64,000 nucleotides of DNA from Petasospora fabianii (Eukaryota; Ascomycota; Saccharomycetes; Phaffomycetales; Wickerhamomycetaceae), in NCBI GenBank assembly GCA_022641835.1, contig CP048720.1, positions 682,001 through 746,000 on the forward strand, read 5' to 3'. The notes under the pieces were generated by a model, which did not search any database, was not told the origin of the DNA, and worked only from the letters and a program-made list of their open reading frames with translations. Both the position numbers and the translations under genes were made by a program. Position 1 is the first letter of the stretch, and the number at the start of each line of letters is the position of its first letter. This document shows, in pieces, positions 1 to 9,400 of this stretch.

Positions 1-1
1 T

Positions 2-163
2 GACCAGTTTCCGGGCGTAATTTTTCCACCGGAGCTGACTGCAGGGGAAGGGGAGTTTGACAGGTACGTGGAAGCCTTGAGTGGACGCGTAAGGGTTCGA
101 GAAGATCTTCGTTGGGGCCACGATTCGAGAATTCCATTCACGAACAGCCTTGTTCTTCCGTAG
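2..163 (+). CDS. 3' end of an unidentified gene (partial)
   Basis: An open frame enters from the left edge and stops with TAG at 161-163, giving about 53 residues (begins DQFPGVIFPPEL, ends FTNSLVLP). The mixed charged and hydrophobic composition looks like a real protein C-terminus rather than a shadow, but I recognise no family. It overlaps the open frame of the next gene, which has no ATG until 313, so the two need not overlap as genes. The upstream part lies outside the window. Confidence 0.35.
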   Translation, partial: DQFPGVIFPPELTAGEGEFDRYVEALSGRVRVREDLRWGHDSRIPFTNSLVLP

Positions 164-312
164 CTCCTTTCCTAGAGTGCAGATATCACATACAGAGGCC
201 ACTGGAAGCCGATACACTACTCGGATTTCACCCTCCTCTCAGTGAACTACAACTTTTTGCCCCTGCATATCCATCATCTAGCGAGACCACCTCTTTAAAC
301 GGTTCCGAGGAA

Positions 313-3300
313 ATGAACCCGCAGTCACCGCCCTCAGAGGGCCAGCAGAACCTCACAGTTCCTCCGAGGAACATGACACAGTCACCGTCTCTTCAGCGTC
401 CTTCGCTGGCCAGGCTCAGTGCCACCTCTGCCGCACACCACTCGTCTCCGAGTATCATGACCATGTCCAAGATGTATCAGGAACGGAAGCAGCAGCACCC
501 TCAGACACAGGGAAACTCGCCACCGGTGTCTCCTCCTGCCCCTAAACTGAGTCCAACAGGAGGACAAAGGTTCGGTCAAGCTAACAAGTCGAAGAAGTTG
601 CAGAAGAAAGTACTCACCTCCAAGCCAGACTATGACTACTTCAACCCACATCGCTCAACTGGACACGACAGCAGTGGAATGACCTCCCCTTCACCTCCAT
701 CAGAGGGCCATCATCTCTCCACATCGAAACTCCCATCCTTCCAGACATACTCAGGTTTAAAGAGTGATCTTGACAGTGAGTCGCCACAACTGAAGCACAA
801 CAAGCTCTCATCTTCCAAGATCTATGAACGCAGAATGAAGCAGCTCCACGAGGATGACGAGGACGAGGATGACCAGGCTGCTGGTATCAACATGTCCGAA
901 GACATGCTGGACACAGATGATATAGATCGTCGTTATCAGGAAAAGCTTGGTAACATGTCCAAGAGAAGCGGAAAGGCTGAATTCTATCAGGGAAGCTCTG
1001 AGGATGATGAAAGCGATGTTGATATCAACTCTGATACGGAAGACCCACCAGCACCCTCACCCACACCGACACAGAGACCAACGCCTATATCGAGACCTAT
1101 GCCAGTACCTGCACGTCCAGCTCCAGCTGCGACGGTGTCTCGAGCTCCCGACGACATGCTCAGTACAACACAAACTTTCCGTTTCCCAGCTGACAAAGGG
1201 GCCACAGCAGGCTCATCCTCATCTTCCTCATCATCAGAGAGCAAACCATCGGGAGATCATGACTTACACCAGAAGAAGCGCAACTTCCTTCATCGACTTG
1301 CCTTTGGAGATCATGACGATTTGAAAGAGATTTCTAAGGATGATAACCTTCTATCCAGAATCGTCAACTTCGGAGGAGGTGGAATGATCCCTAACTCCAC
1401 GATCGTGAGACAAGAGTCTCCGAAGAAATCCGACGAAGAAGCAAAGATTGAGAATGATATTCCGCTAAATGAACTCTCGCCAGAAGTATTCAAAAAGGAG
1501 GCAGCAGAGATCCTCAAAACACATGGATACGCCGGCTCGTCATCTTCTTCTCGAGATCATGCCCATTCTGACAGTACCACTCTCGATGGATCCAAAGCGA
1601 CATACTACATCCCTAACAACGCAGATTGGAACGTTTCCGAAGAGCCACAGTATGCAGATAACCTCGATGGTGGTGATGCCGAGTATATTGCTCCACCAGA
1701 TAAAGTTCGTGGTGGTGTCCTGTCGAGTTTGTTGAAGCTGTACGAGCAACAGGGCTATGACCAGTCAGGATCCAAGCTCCACTCTAGTACAATCACACCA
1801 ACCGGTGATAGCAACTCGTCATTCATCGATGCACGTACACTAACTGATAAACTCAAGTCCTACGCTGGCTACAATCCAGATAATGAGGCCATTCACCGTC
1901 GTGCTGAGAGCTTTATCGATTTGAGGAAGTTCAAACCAACTGAAGGAACAGGTTATAAACAAGCACCACCTCGTCCTGCTTCAACAACCAACCTTCCCAG
2001 CTTCAACAGAACACAGAAGCCACGACCAGAGAAGCCAAAAGCCACCAGAGTCAAGAACAACATCCTCCCTAAGAAGAGAAAGGAACAGGCCAGAGCAAAG
2101 ATCACCGTCCACATTGCCGATGTCCTTCAGAGACAAGCATTCATTCTTCGCATGTGTAAGGCGTTGATGCTCTATGGTGCCCCAACTCACAGGTTGGAGG
2201 AGTATCTCACCATGACTTCTCGTGTCTTGGAGATTGATGGGCAATTCATTTATTTCCCAGGTTGTATGGTTGTGTCATTTGGTGATCCAATTACGAGAAC
2301 TTCTGAGGTTCAACTGGTCAAGTGTACACAGGGTCTGAACCTTTACAAGCTACATCGTATTCACAGAATCTACAAGCAGGTGGTTCATGATATGGTAAGT
2401 GTTGATGATGCCTCTGTCTCTCTGGAAGAGCTTTTGGCCGAACCTGCAACCTTTCCCCCTTGGATGTGTGTCTTACTCTATGGATTCAGTTCATCTATGG
2501 TCACTCCTTTCGCATTCGGTGGCGGCTGGGTGAACTTGCCAGTGGCTTTTGGTATTGGTTGTCTAGTTGGTATTTTGCAATTCCTGATTGCACCAAGATC
2601 TCAGCTTTACATCAATGTGTTTGAAGTGTCTGCGTCTATTGTGGTTTCATTTGTCGGTAGAGCACTTGGTTCCATTGAGGGCTCTGGTATCTGTTTCGCC
2701 TCTGTGGTTCAAGGATCACTCGCCCTGATTCTTCCAGGTTGGCTGATCTTGTGTGGTGCACTGGAGTTACAGTCAAGGAATCTCGTTGCTGGTTCGGTTA
2801 GAATGTTCTACGCCATCATCTACTCCTTGTTTCTCGGTTATGGAATCACGTTGGGCTCTGCTCTCTATGGCTGGATCGACCATGGTGCTACTTCTGAGAC
2901 CACATGCTCCACCAGGTTGAGTGACTGGTACAGATTCCTGTTTGTTCCCGGCTTCACCGTTGGTCTGGCTCTTATCAACCAAGCCCGTCTCTTCCAACTC
3001 CCGGTAATCATTATCATTGCCGCTTGCGGACACGTTGTTTCCTACTTCGCCGCTAAGCACTTTTACAACTCGACTCAAATCACAGCTGCAATGGCCTCTT
3101 TTGTGATCGGTGTTCTCGGTAACCTCTATTCGAGAATATTCAAGGGAATTGCCTTCTCCGCCATGCTTCCGGCTGTGTTTGTTCAAATCCCATCCGGTAT
3201 CTCATCTGCAGACTCACTTCTTTCCGGTGTGAGAAGTGCAAACCAAATTGTCACCAACACTACTACATCGGCAACAGAACAGGCTTTTGAAACAATGTCT

Positions 3301-3411
3301 GTCGGTGTTACACTTATCAACGTCTGTATTGGTATCACCGTAGGGCTCTTTGTCTCTGCCATTGTTGTCTATCCATTTGGTAAGACATCCACCAGTATCT
3401 TCACACTTTAA
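313..3411 (+). CDS. PRM10: PRM10-like ThrE-family multispanning membrane protein
   Basis: A 1032-residue protein. The frame is open from position 61, but the first ATG is at 313, which I take as the start. Residues 1 to about 590 are polar and low complexity (Ser/Pro/Gln-rich stretches, acidic runs) with no recognisable domain. From about residue 595 (nt 2098) to the end the protein matches the fungal ThrE/DUF1212 family: a conserved soluble segment with LMLYGAPTHRLEEYL and a GQFIYFPGCM-type motif, followed by about ten hydrophobic segments. In bacteria ThrE exports threonine and serine. In S. cerevisiae Prm10 is a pheromone-regulated membrane protein of unclear function, so the substrate here is unknown. 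It converges with the next reverse-strand gene, about 105 bp away. Confidence 0.85.
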   Translation: MNPQSPPSEGQQNLTVPPRNMTQSPSLQRPSLARLSATSAAHHSSPSIMTMSKMYQERKQQHPQTQGNSPPVSPPAPKLSPTGGQRFGQANKSKKLQKKVLTSKPDYDYFNPHRSTGHDSSGMTSPSPPSEGHHLSTSKLPSFQTYSGLKSDLDSESPQLKHNKLSSSKIYERRMKQLHEDDEDEDDQAAGINMSEDMLDTDDIDRRYQEKLGNMSKRSGKAEFYQGSSEDDESDVDINSDTEDPPAPSPTPTQRPTPISRPMPVPARPAPAATVSRAPDDMLSTTQTFRFPADKGATAGSSSSSSSSESKPSGDHDLHQKKRNFLHRLAFGDHDDLKEISKDDNLLSRIVNFGGGGMIPNSTIVRQESPKKSDEEAKIENDIPLNELSPEVFKKEAAEILKTHGYAGSSSSSRDHAHSDSTTLDGSKATYYIPNNADWNVSEEPQYADNLDGGDAEYIAPPDKVRGGVLSSLLKLYEQQGYDQSGSKLHSSTITPTGDSNSSFIDARTLTDKLKSYAGYNPDNEAIHRRAESFIDLRKFKPTEGTGYKQAPPRPASTTNLPSFNRTQKPRPEKPKATRVKNNILPKKRKEQARAKITVHIADVLQRQAFILRMCKALMLYGAPTHRLEEYLTMTSRVLEIDGQFIYFPGCMVVSFGDPITRTSEVQLVKCTQGLNLYKLHRIHRIYKQVVHDMVSVDDASVSLEELLAEPATFPPWMCVLLYGFSSSMVTPFAFGGGWVNLPVAFGIGCLVGILQFLIAPRSQLYINVFEVSASIVVSFVGRALGSIEGSGICFASVVQGSLALILPGWLILCGALELQSRNLVAGSVRMFYAIIYSLFLGYGITLGSALYGWIDHGATSETTCSTRLSDWYRFLFVPGFTVGLALINQARLFQLPVIIIIAACGHVVSYFAAKHFYNSTQITAAMASFVIGVLGNLYSRIFKGIAFSAMLPAVFVQIPSGISSADSLLSGVRSANQIVTNTTTSATEQAFETMSVGVTLINVCIGITVGLFVSAIVVYPFGKTSTSIFTL

Positions 3412-3516
3412 GATACTACATACGACTACATGCATTAACGATAAAATAGTGTCATAAATTGTAGTACAGTTAGTGTCATTATTAAATGCTCTGCAGTTTT
3501 AGAGATAGATCGATGA

Positions 3517-4989
3517 TCAAACCCTGTTAGTTTTTGGACTTGGATCGCTGCTTCCGCTGCTGAGGTGTTGGATGGTGTGACCAATTTTGAAGCCTGCAAA
3601 GTTTTCATGAATGCGATCAAGCTCACCATTGGCAGCAAATGATCCCTTAGTGTTGATGGTTCTTAGGTCAAAGTCTTTGGAATAAGTTCCATCTGAACTC
3701 ATTGTAGTGGCTTTCGAAAGGGAGACAGGTTTAGAAGCCTCGAGCCAGATGGATCTGGTGACTTCAGAAGATTTTCTAAGCATGCGTTGGAGCTTCTCCG
3801 TGTCCACTGGCTTCTTCCTTTGTATGTTAGATGTAGTGGATGCGTTTCTCTGTGTGGCTCGGAGATCACTCATGAGTGGATGGAAAGACTTCAAGCTCGG
3901 ATCAGGGTTGGGGCCATTCATAGCGGTCTTTGTGGAAGTCTTCTCTATATTCAAGGACTCGATGCGCTCCAAGCTAGAAACCAGCGGTCTGTAGTTGTAT
4001 CTTCTAAGACTTTGGAGATCATAATTGAGAGAATCCAACAGTGTCTTCTGTTGCACGTTCGAGAATCCAGCACTCCAGCCATGTTCCTCATCACTGTCTT
4101 TCAACGTCTTGAGGTGTTGAATCCTTTGTTGGATTCTTCCCATCTGTTGTTGACGCTTGTTAGCGGGCTTGCTCTCAGATGCAACCTCTGAGTGTAATGT
4201 ACGCTCTTCGGTGGGTTTTGATATGACATCAACAGTCGGGAACACGGCATCTGTCAAGCTCGTAGTGGCACTCAAGGCATTATCAGCATGCTCAATATGT
4301 TCAGCACCCACAATATCATCAACATTTTCGGCCTCTTCATTCTCATCCATATCCATGTTCATATCATCGAACGCCGGGATCAAATCACCTCCCATGTTGA
4401 TGGAGATACTCTGACGGGCACTGCGTTCGGATAGCTGTGTCACGTTCCCTGAGCTCGTCCTCGTACTTGCTGCTGGACGAATGAAATCACTGGAGCGTTG
4501 ACGGTACTTCTGCTGTAGTATGCTTGTATGATGCGGCACAATTGTCTCGAGTTGCTGGTCGTTGGCATATGCGTTCATTGGGTGTTTGAACCTGTTTGTA
4601 CGGCCCGCGTGAGCATTGTATGATTTCCTGCTCTCATGACTAGTTTGAGACTGTAGTGTATGTGCTGATGTTTCTCTTGAACCCATGAATGTTGGTTGTG
4701 TCTCGGATAGGCTTCCTCTAGACTGGATATTGCGCACAAGCTCTGGTGGACGCATTGTAGTCAGCAGATAAGCATCTCGCTTGGTGGGTCTTCCTCGTCT
4801 CTCTGTACTGGGATCCCTCGACATGTTGTTTGGTGTCTTGTGACCAGGATGTGCAATGCTATGTCGCTTGGCATATGAACTCGATGCGTCAGTGTTAGGC
4901 TGTACGCTATTGGGATGGCTCCTGCTCTGGCCCTCTTGGTCTCGTCCCATGGGGCTCCGTGAGGCATTGAACCCCTGTGATACTTGCAT
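3517..4989 (-). CDS. Unrecognised polar protein, possibly spliced at the 5' end
   Basis: A 490-residue protein from the first in-frame ATG at 4989 (starts MQVSQGFNASRSPMGRD). The frame remains open upstream to a TGA near 5044 without another ATG. The protein is Ser/Arg/Gln-rich and probably largely disordered. An acidic Met/Asn-rich patch (around MNMDMDENEEAENVDD) lies in the middle. It is followed by a more ordered-looking segment with heptad-like character (QQQMGRIQQRIQHLKTLKDS, then LLDSLNYDLQSLRRYNYRPL). I do not recognise a family. A coding-looking fragment without ATG lies just upstream on the same strand (5088-5378), so this gene may have an upstream exon that I cannot join with confidence. 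Length and composition support a real gene. Confidence 0.6.
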   Translation of the reverse strand: MQVSQGFNASRSPMGRDQEGQSRSHPNSVQPNTDASSSYAKRHSIAHPGHKTPNNMSRDPSTERRGRPTKRDAYLLTTMRPPELVRNIQSRGSLSETQPTFMGSRETSAHTLQSQTSHESRKSYNAHAGRTNRFKHPMNAYANDQQLETIVPHHTSILQQKYRQRSSDFIRPAASTRTSSGNVTQLSERSARQSISINMGGDLIPAFDDMNMDMDENEEAENVDDIVGAEHIEHADNALSATTSLTDAVFPTVDVISKPTEERTLHSEVASESKPANKRQQQMGRIQQRIQHLKTLKDSDEEHGWSAGFSNVQQKTLLDSLNYDLQSLRRYNYRPLVSSLERIESLNIEKTSTKTAMNGPNPDPSLKSFHPLMSDLRATQRNASTTSNIQRKKPVDTEKLQRMLRKSSEVTRSIWLEASKPVSLSKATTMSSDGTYSKDFDLRTINTKGSFAANGELDRIHENFAGFKIGHTIQHLSSGSSDPSPKTNRV

Positions 4990-5087
4990 CACCGAATCCC
5001 CCGACAGAGCGAGAAGAAATAAGAGTCTGGACTGTTGTGATGTGAGTCAATGAGGTCCTCCGCGAGTCTTTGTCTCTGATCCAGCAA

Positions 5088-5378
5088 TCAGCGCTTCTCA
5101 AGGGAGTCCAATGATGTCCGTTGTTTACCAGATGATCTGCGTAGTCTCTGCGTACTCTTGACTGCTTGTTGACCAGAGGGTCCGAGCGTGTTGGCTATGG
5201 CGCCCTGTCCAATGAATTTGTTGTGGGCTGAGATCTCACAATTTCCAGTCAAAAAAGTCGGTTCCGCTTGCTCCACATTTCGTATTGATCTCAGCTCGAA
5301 GAACAACTCAACGTCATCTACGTGCGGCGATAAGGATTGGCGCAGGGCTTCGTGGCTGCTTTGATAAGGAATCTTTTA
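5088..5378 (-). other. Coding-like open segment without ATG, possible exon
   Basis: On the reverse strand an open frame runs from just after a TAA at 5376-5378 to a TGA at 5088-5090, about 96 codons, with no ATG anywhere in frame. Its translation has protein-like composition (for example DDVELFFELRSIRNVEQAEP and HNKFIGQGAIANTLGPSG, then a basic Ser/Arg tail). The downstream gene on the same strand begins in another frame. It could be an exon of that gene, a separate small gene with a non-AUG start or an upstream exon, or a broken gene. I find no convincing GTATGT-type donor inside it. GTAAAC at about 5126-5131 is the nearest donor-like sequence. Confidence 0.35.
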
Positions 5379-5483
5379 TCTAGAATTCCCAATGAGGAAA
5401 TTGCAAAGGTAATCGCGCTCTACGAAATGATTATAAAGGGGGCTTTGTCTGTCACTATTTGACCCGCAAAACTATCACAAAAT

Positions 5484-5565
5484 GGATCTTTGGCCGAGCG
5501 GTTTAAGGCGCTCGACTCAAGATCGAGTATCGTAAGATGCATGAGTTCGAATCTCATAGGATCCA
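5484..5565 (+). tRNA. tRNA-Leu(CAA)
   Basis: An 82-nt type II tRNA. The 7-bp acceptor stem GGATCTT/AGGATCC includes one G-T pair and the discriminator base is A. The anticodon stem CTCGA/TCGAG holds the loop CTCAAGA, giving anticodon CAA, which reads UUG. A variable arm with stem ATC/GAT and the T-arm ATGAG-TTCGAAT-CTCAT follow. A-box (TGGCCGAGCGG) and B-box (GAGTTCGAATC) promoters are intact, and a T-rich pol III terminator follows immediately. No intron is present, although S. cerevisiae tRNA-Leu(CAA) genes have one. Confidence 0.97.
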
Positions 5566-6465
5566 TTATTTTTTTATTTTTCGTGGGAACAACAAGCTGC
5601 AGAAGGCTTGATTAAACCACTTTTAGATTTTCTCGCTGAACTCAAGGGTGACACAGTTATAATGTATGATGTGCATAGCGGCTCAAGCCGACTCAGTTTT
5701 CTTCAAGTCCCATTTAGGCAAGGTTGCGCAGCCCTGCTATGGGGTGCGGCTCTCCTTTTCTGACCACCTCCTGTCACTCTTATTCTATTATTATAAGCAA
5801 AAATGGGAAGGTTATGAAGTCTTCTAGTAGCATCTCTGTTCTTTAATAGAATAAACAGATGTAGCTATTCAAATGGATGGCTTGAAGTTAAAATGGGCCC
5901 CAATTTAGAAAGATTGAAACAAGGCTGGATTCCGTGTTGATTCATCTGTCAAACAATCTTACATGTAAACACAACTAGTGGTCATCCGTTGTCCGCGTAA
6001 CGTCAGTAAAATTCGTTAACATTCCTTGCTAGTGTTTTATTACAGTAGATTAGGTTTTGATCTACATCTTAGTCTCCTCCTCAGCTGGCCCGCTTCGTTT
6101 ATCTTTTGCTTTTTTTCGGTTAACGCATGCAGTCCCGGTGAGCCCCGCAAGCGAGAGCAGCCCCTGAGAACAGAAAATAGCCTCCCCTTACATAGTTTCT
6201 TTATTAATATGCCTGAGAGCACCTATCGAGATTTCTTATAGAAGCAGCACCTCTAGAGCTCCCCAACTTTGCAAGACAGGCGTGCCATTAACTCAAGCAT
6301 AGCCAATTTCACTTACCTGTCTGGCCAAGAGAACAACTTGCCGCGCCCTGGTGTTGACATATTTGACTGGGCGGCTAGCAACGTCATCAACTACACCGAG
6401 TGAGATCACCCTCAACCACCCGCCGCTAACAACTCGCCGCCAGAGCAACAGACAAGCAGCAAGGT
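5566..6465. other. Intergenic, 900 bp, upstream of SPO14
   Basis: A tRNA terminator T-tract lies at the left end. The remainder is moderately AT-rich with no ORF that has coding character; the short open frames at 6026-6241 and their antisense partners look like chance. The sequence ACTTACCTG near 6310 resembles the 5' end of U1 snRNA but has no supporting structure. The right part must contain the SPO14 promoter and leader; I see no clear TATA box. Confidence 0.4.
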
Positions 6466-9400
6466 ATGGCCCTCTCAGAATTGGATCAGAATGCCGTTCA
6501 AGGGTCCACCACGACAAAACCTCGCCCCGCGCATGAGAGCAAGAATAGCGAGAACGACCCTCGGTCTGCAGGACCTGCTAGTGTCAACTCAGACCAAGGA
6601 GGGCTCTTTCAGCCCGAGTCCATCGGTAACAAATTCAGTTGGAACGCAGATGTCCTTCACAGATTTGAAGATGATGAGCAGCGAGAAGGCTCGGCCCCAG
6701 AGAGACCGTTGTCGCCTCGCCACGTTGACTCCGACTTCCAGAATGGCACCACAAACTACGCAGCCAACGGTCAAGAAAATGGCCAGCCAAATGGGCAGGC
6801 AAATGGCCATGCAAATGGCCACAGTCCAGCACTGGCCTCTGGGCTGAACAATGAATCACCACACACTCCAAACGTTCAAGGGCAGGTTGATTCTCCTACG
6901 TGGCTACGGAAATTTTCGAAGCTTCCTTCAGGATTTGCCAGTAACGAAACTTGGAAGGACTGGGGTCGTGCATTGAAGTTTGGCAGAAGAAGGGATACAC
7001 TCCAGCAACAGCAGTACTCCAAGGAATATCCACAGGATGCTTCTGATGAAGCCACTCGTATGAGAGCTTCCAATTTGGTGACCAGTTTGCTCTCCGGTGC
7101 ACCAGCGGCTATGTTTCTCGCCTCGAGCTTTCAGAAGGATGAACATGGAACACGAAGAGCGCCTCTCCTTCTGTCATTACTCAGTGTTGAGCTTCAAGAT
7201 GTCACACCTCCAGGTAGTAGACACAGCAAATACAAGCTTTATATGGAGTATGGAGTTGGAGAGAACAGACTGAAATGGACAGTCATGAAGGATCTGAGAG
7301 ACTTCATCAGTTTGCATTCGAGACTCAAGATCTCTTTGTTCCAGAGTAAGAACTTTAAGGGTGCCAAAAAGGTTGATCTTCCAAAATTCCCAAGATATTA
7401 CAAGTCCTCCAATGACCCTGTCGCCCACACTGGAAACCAAAGGACTCTTAACAACAAGTACCTCTCCACATCCGTCCGCACCACCAACGGAAATGGCCAC
7501 GCCAATTACAACGACACAACCAACCCGTCACAACACCAACAGAGGACTCTTAGACAATCAAGTGTTGGATCTACACACTCTAATGGTTCTGGTGGCTTCT
7601 TCAGGGATCGCCTTCACGCAATTGCATCAATGGTCTCGGGTGATGATCACGAAGGTACCGAGCTACAGCACCATCTCGATGAAAATGCCCGGGCTTATAG
7701 AGCTAAACTTCAGGAGTACTTGGATCAGCTCATATTAACGCTCGCTCTTCGTCCACAATCCAATAAGTTGTTCCAATTTTTCGAACTGTCTCCAATTGGT
7801 GTCATGTTGAGTTACGAGACGGGATACCAAGGCAAGCAGGGTTACTTGATCGTTGGATCGAGTTCCAAGGCTCAAGGTTGGAGAGTTGGACATTTGAGGG
7901 CCAGTGATATCAAGCAGATGGTTGAAAGACATACCAGCAAATGGTTCCTTGTGCGTAACTCATATGTCATGTATGTCTCTGATATATACTCCACTACGCC
8001 TTTAGATGTCTTCCTGGTGGATAGCCAGTTCAAGATCACATTCTCTGGATCAGAAGACTGTGATGGTGGTGATAATGAGTCATTCTATGACGATGGCATG
8101 TCCTTGATGAGCCACGAAGGGAGCAAGTTTAAGAAGAGAATCCCTCATTTCACCATCAAGCTCGAAAACAGTGAAAGAGAACTCAAAGTCATTTCCAAGT
8201 CCGAGAACCAAGCCAGATTATGGGTTCACTCACTTCAGACCATGCAGAAAAATGCCATTTGGTCCAAAAAGCAGAGATTTGGAAGCTTCGCTCCTGTGAG
8301 AAAGAACTGTTTTGCACAATGGTTTGTTGATGGAAGAGACTACATGTGGGCTGTTAGTTCCGCGATGGAGATGGCCAAGGATGTCATCTACATTCATGAC
8401 TGGTGGCTATCACCAGAGTTATACATGAGACGTCCGGCAAATGGTAATCAAGAGTGGAGAATTGACAGAATCTTGAAAAGAAAAGCCGAGCAAGGTGTCA
8501 AAATCTTTGTCATCATTTATAGAAACGTTGGATCTACCGTGGTTACTGACTCCTTGTGGACCAAACATTCTTTGATCGACTTGCATCCAAACATCCACGT
8601 TATCCGGTCACCAAACCAGTGGCTCCAAAACACCTATTTCTGGGCCCATCATGAGAAACTCTGTATGATTGATCACACAGTCGGATTTGTCGGTGGTATC
8701 GATTTGTGTTACGGAAGATACGATACTCCAGACCATGTTTTAGTTGACGATTCTCAATTTGACTTTGCTTCCAATCAGAGCCCAACTGAGAACTCCGTCA
8801 AATTCCAGACCTTCCCCGGTAAGGATTATTCCAACCCAAGAATCAAAGATTTCTACGATTTGGACAAGCCATACGAGTCAATGTACGATAGACAGACAAC
8901 GCCACGTATGCCATGGCATGATGTTCACATGGTCGTTGCTGGTCAACCAGCCAGAGATCTCTCGAGACATTTCGTCCAAAGATGGAACTACCTCTTGAGA
9001 CAGAAGAGACCATCTAGACCAACTCCAATCTTGACACCACCACCAGAATTTAATCCAGAAGACCTTGACAGATTCAACTTGAGTGGTTCTTGTGAGGTCC
9101 AAATCTTGAGATCTGCCGGTAACTGGTCCCTTGGCTTGAAGCATACAGAGCATTCCATTCAATCTGCATACTTGAAGTTGATTGAGACATCAGAGCATTA
9201 CATCTACATTGAGAATCAGTTCTTCATTACAAGCTCTGCCTTTGATGGAACTGTCATTGAGAACAGAATTGGTGATGCCTTGGTTGACAGAATTATCCGT
9301 GCCCACAACGAGAAGAAAAAGTGGAAGGCCTTTATTGTCATTCCATTGATGCCTGGCTTTGAGAGCGAGGTTGATGAAGCTGAAGGTTCCGCTGTCAGAG

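Noticed and set aside
6309-6325. ACTTACCTG, like the 5' end of U1 snRNA
   Set aside because: No Sm site or U1 stem-loops follow, and yeast U1 is long; nine bases can match by chance.
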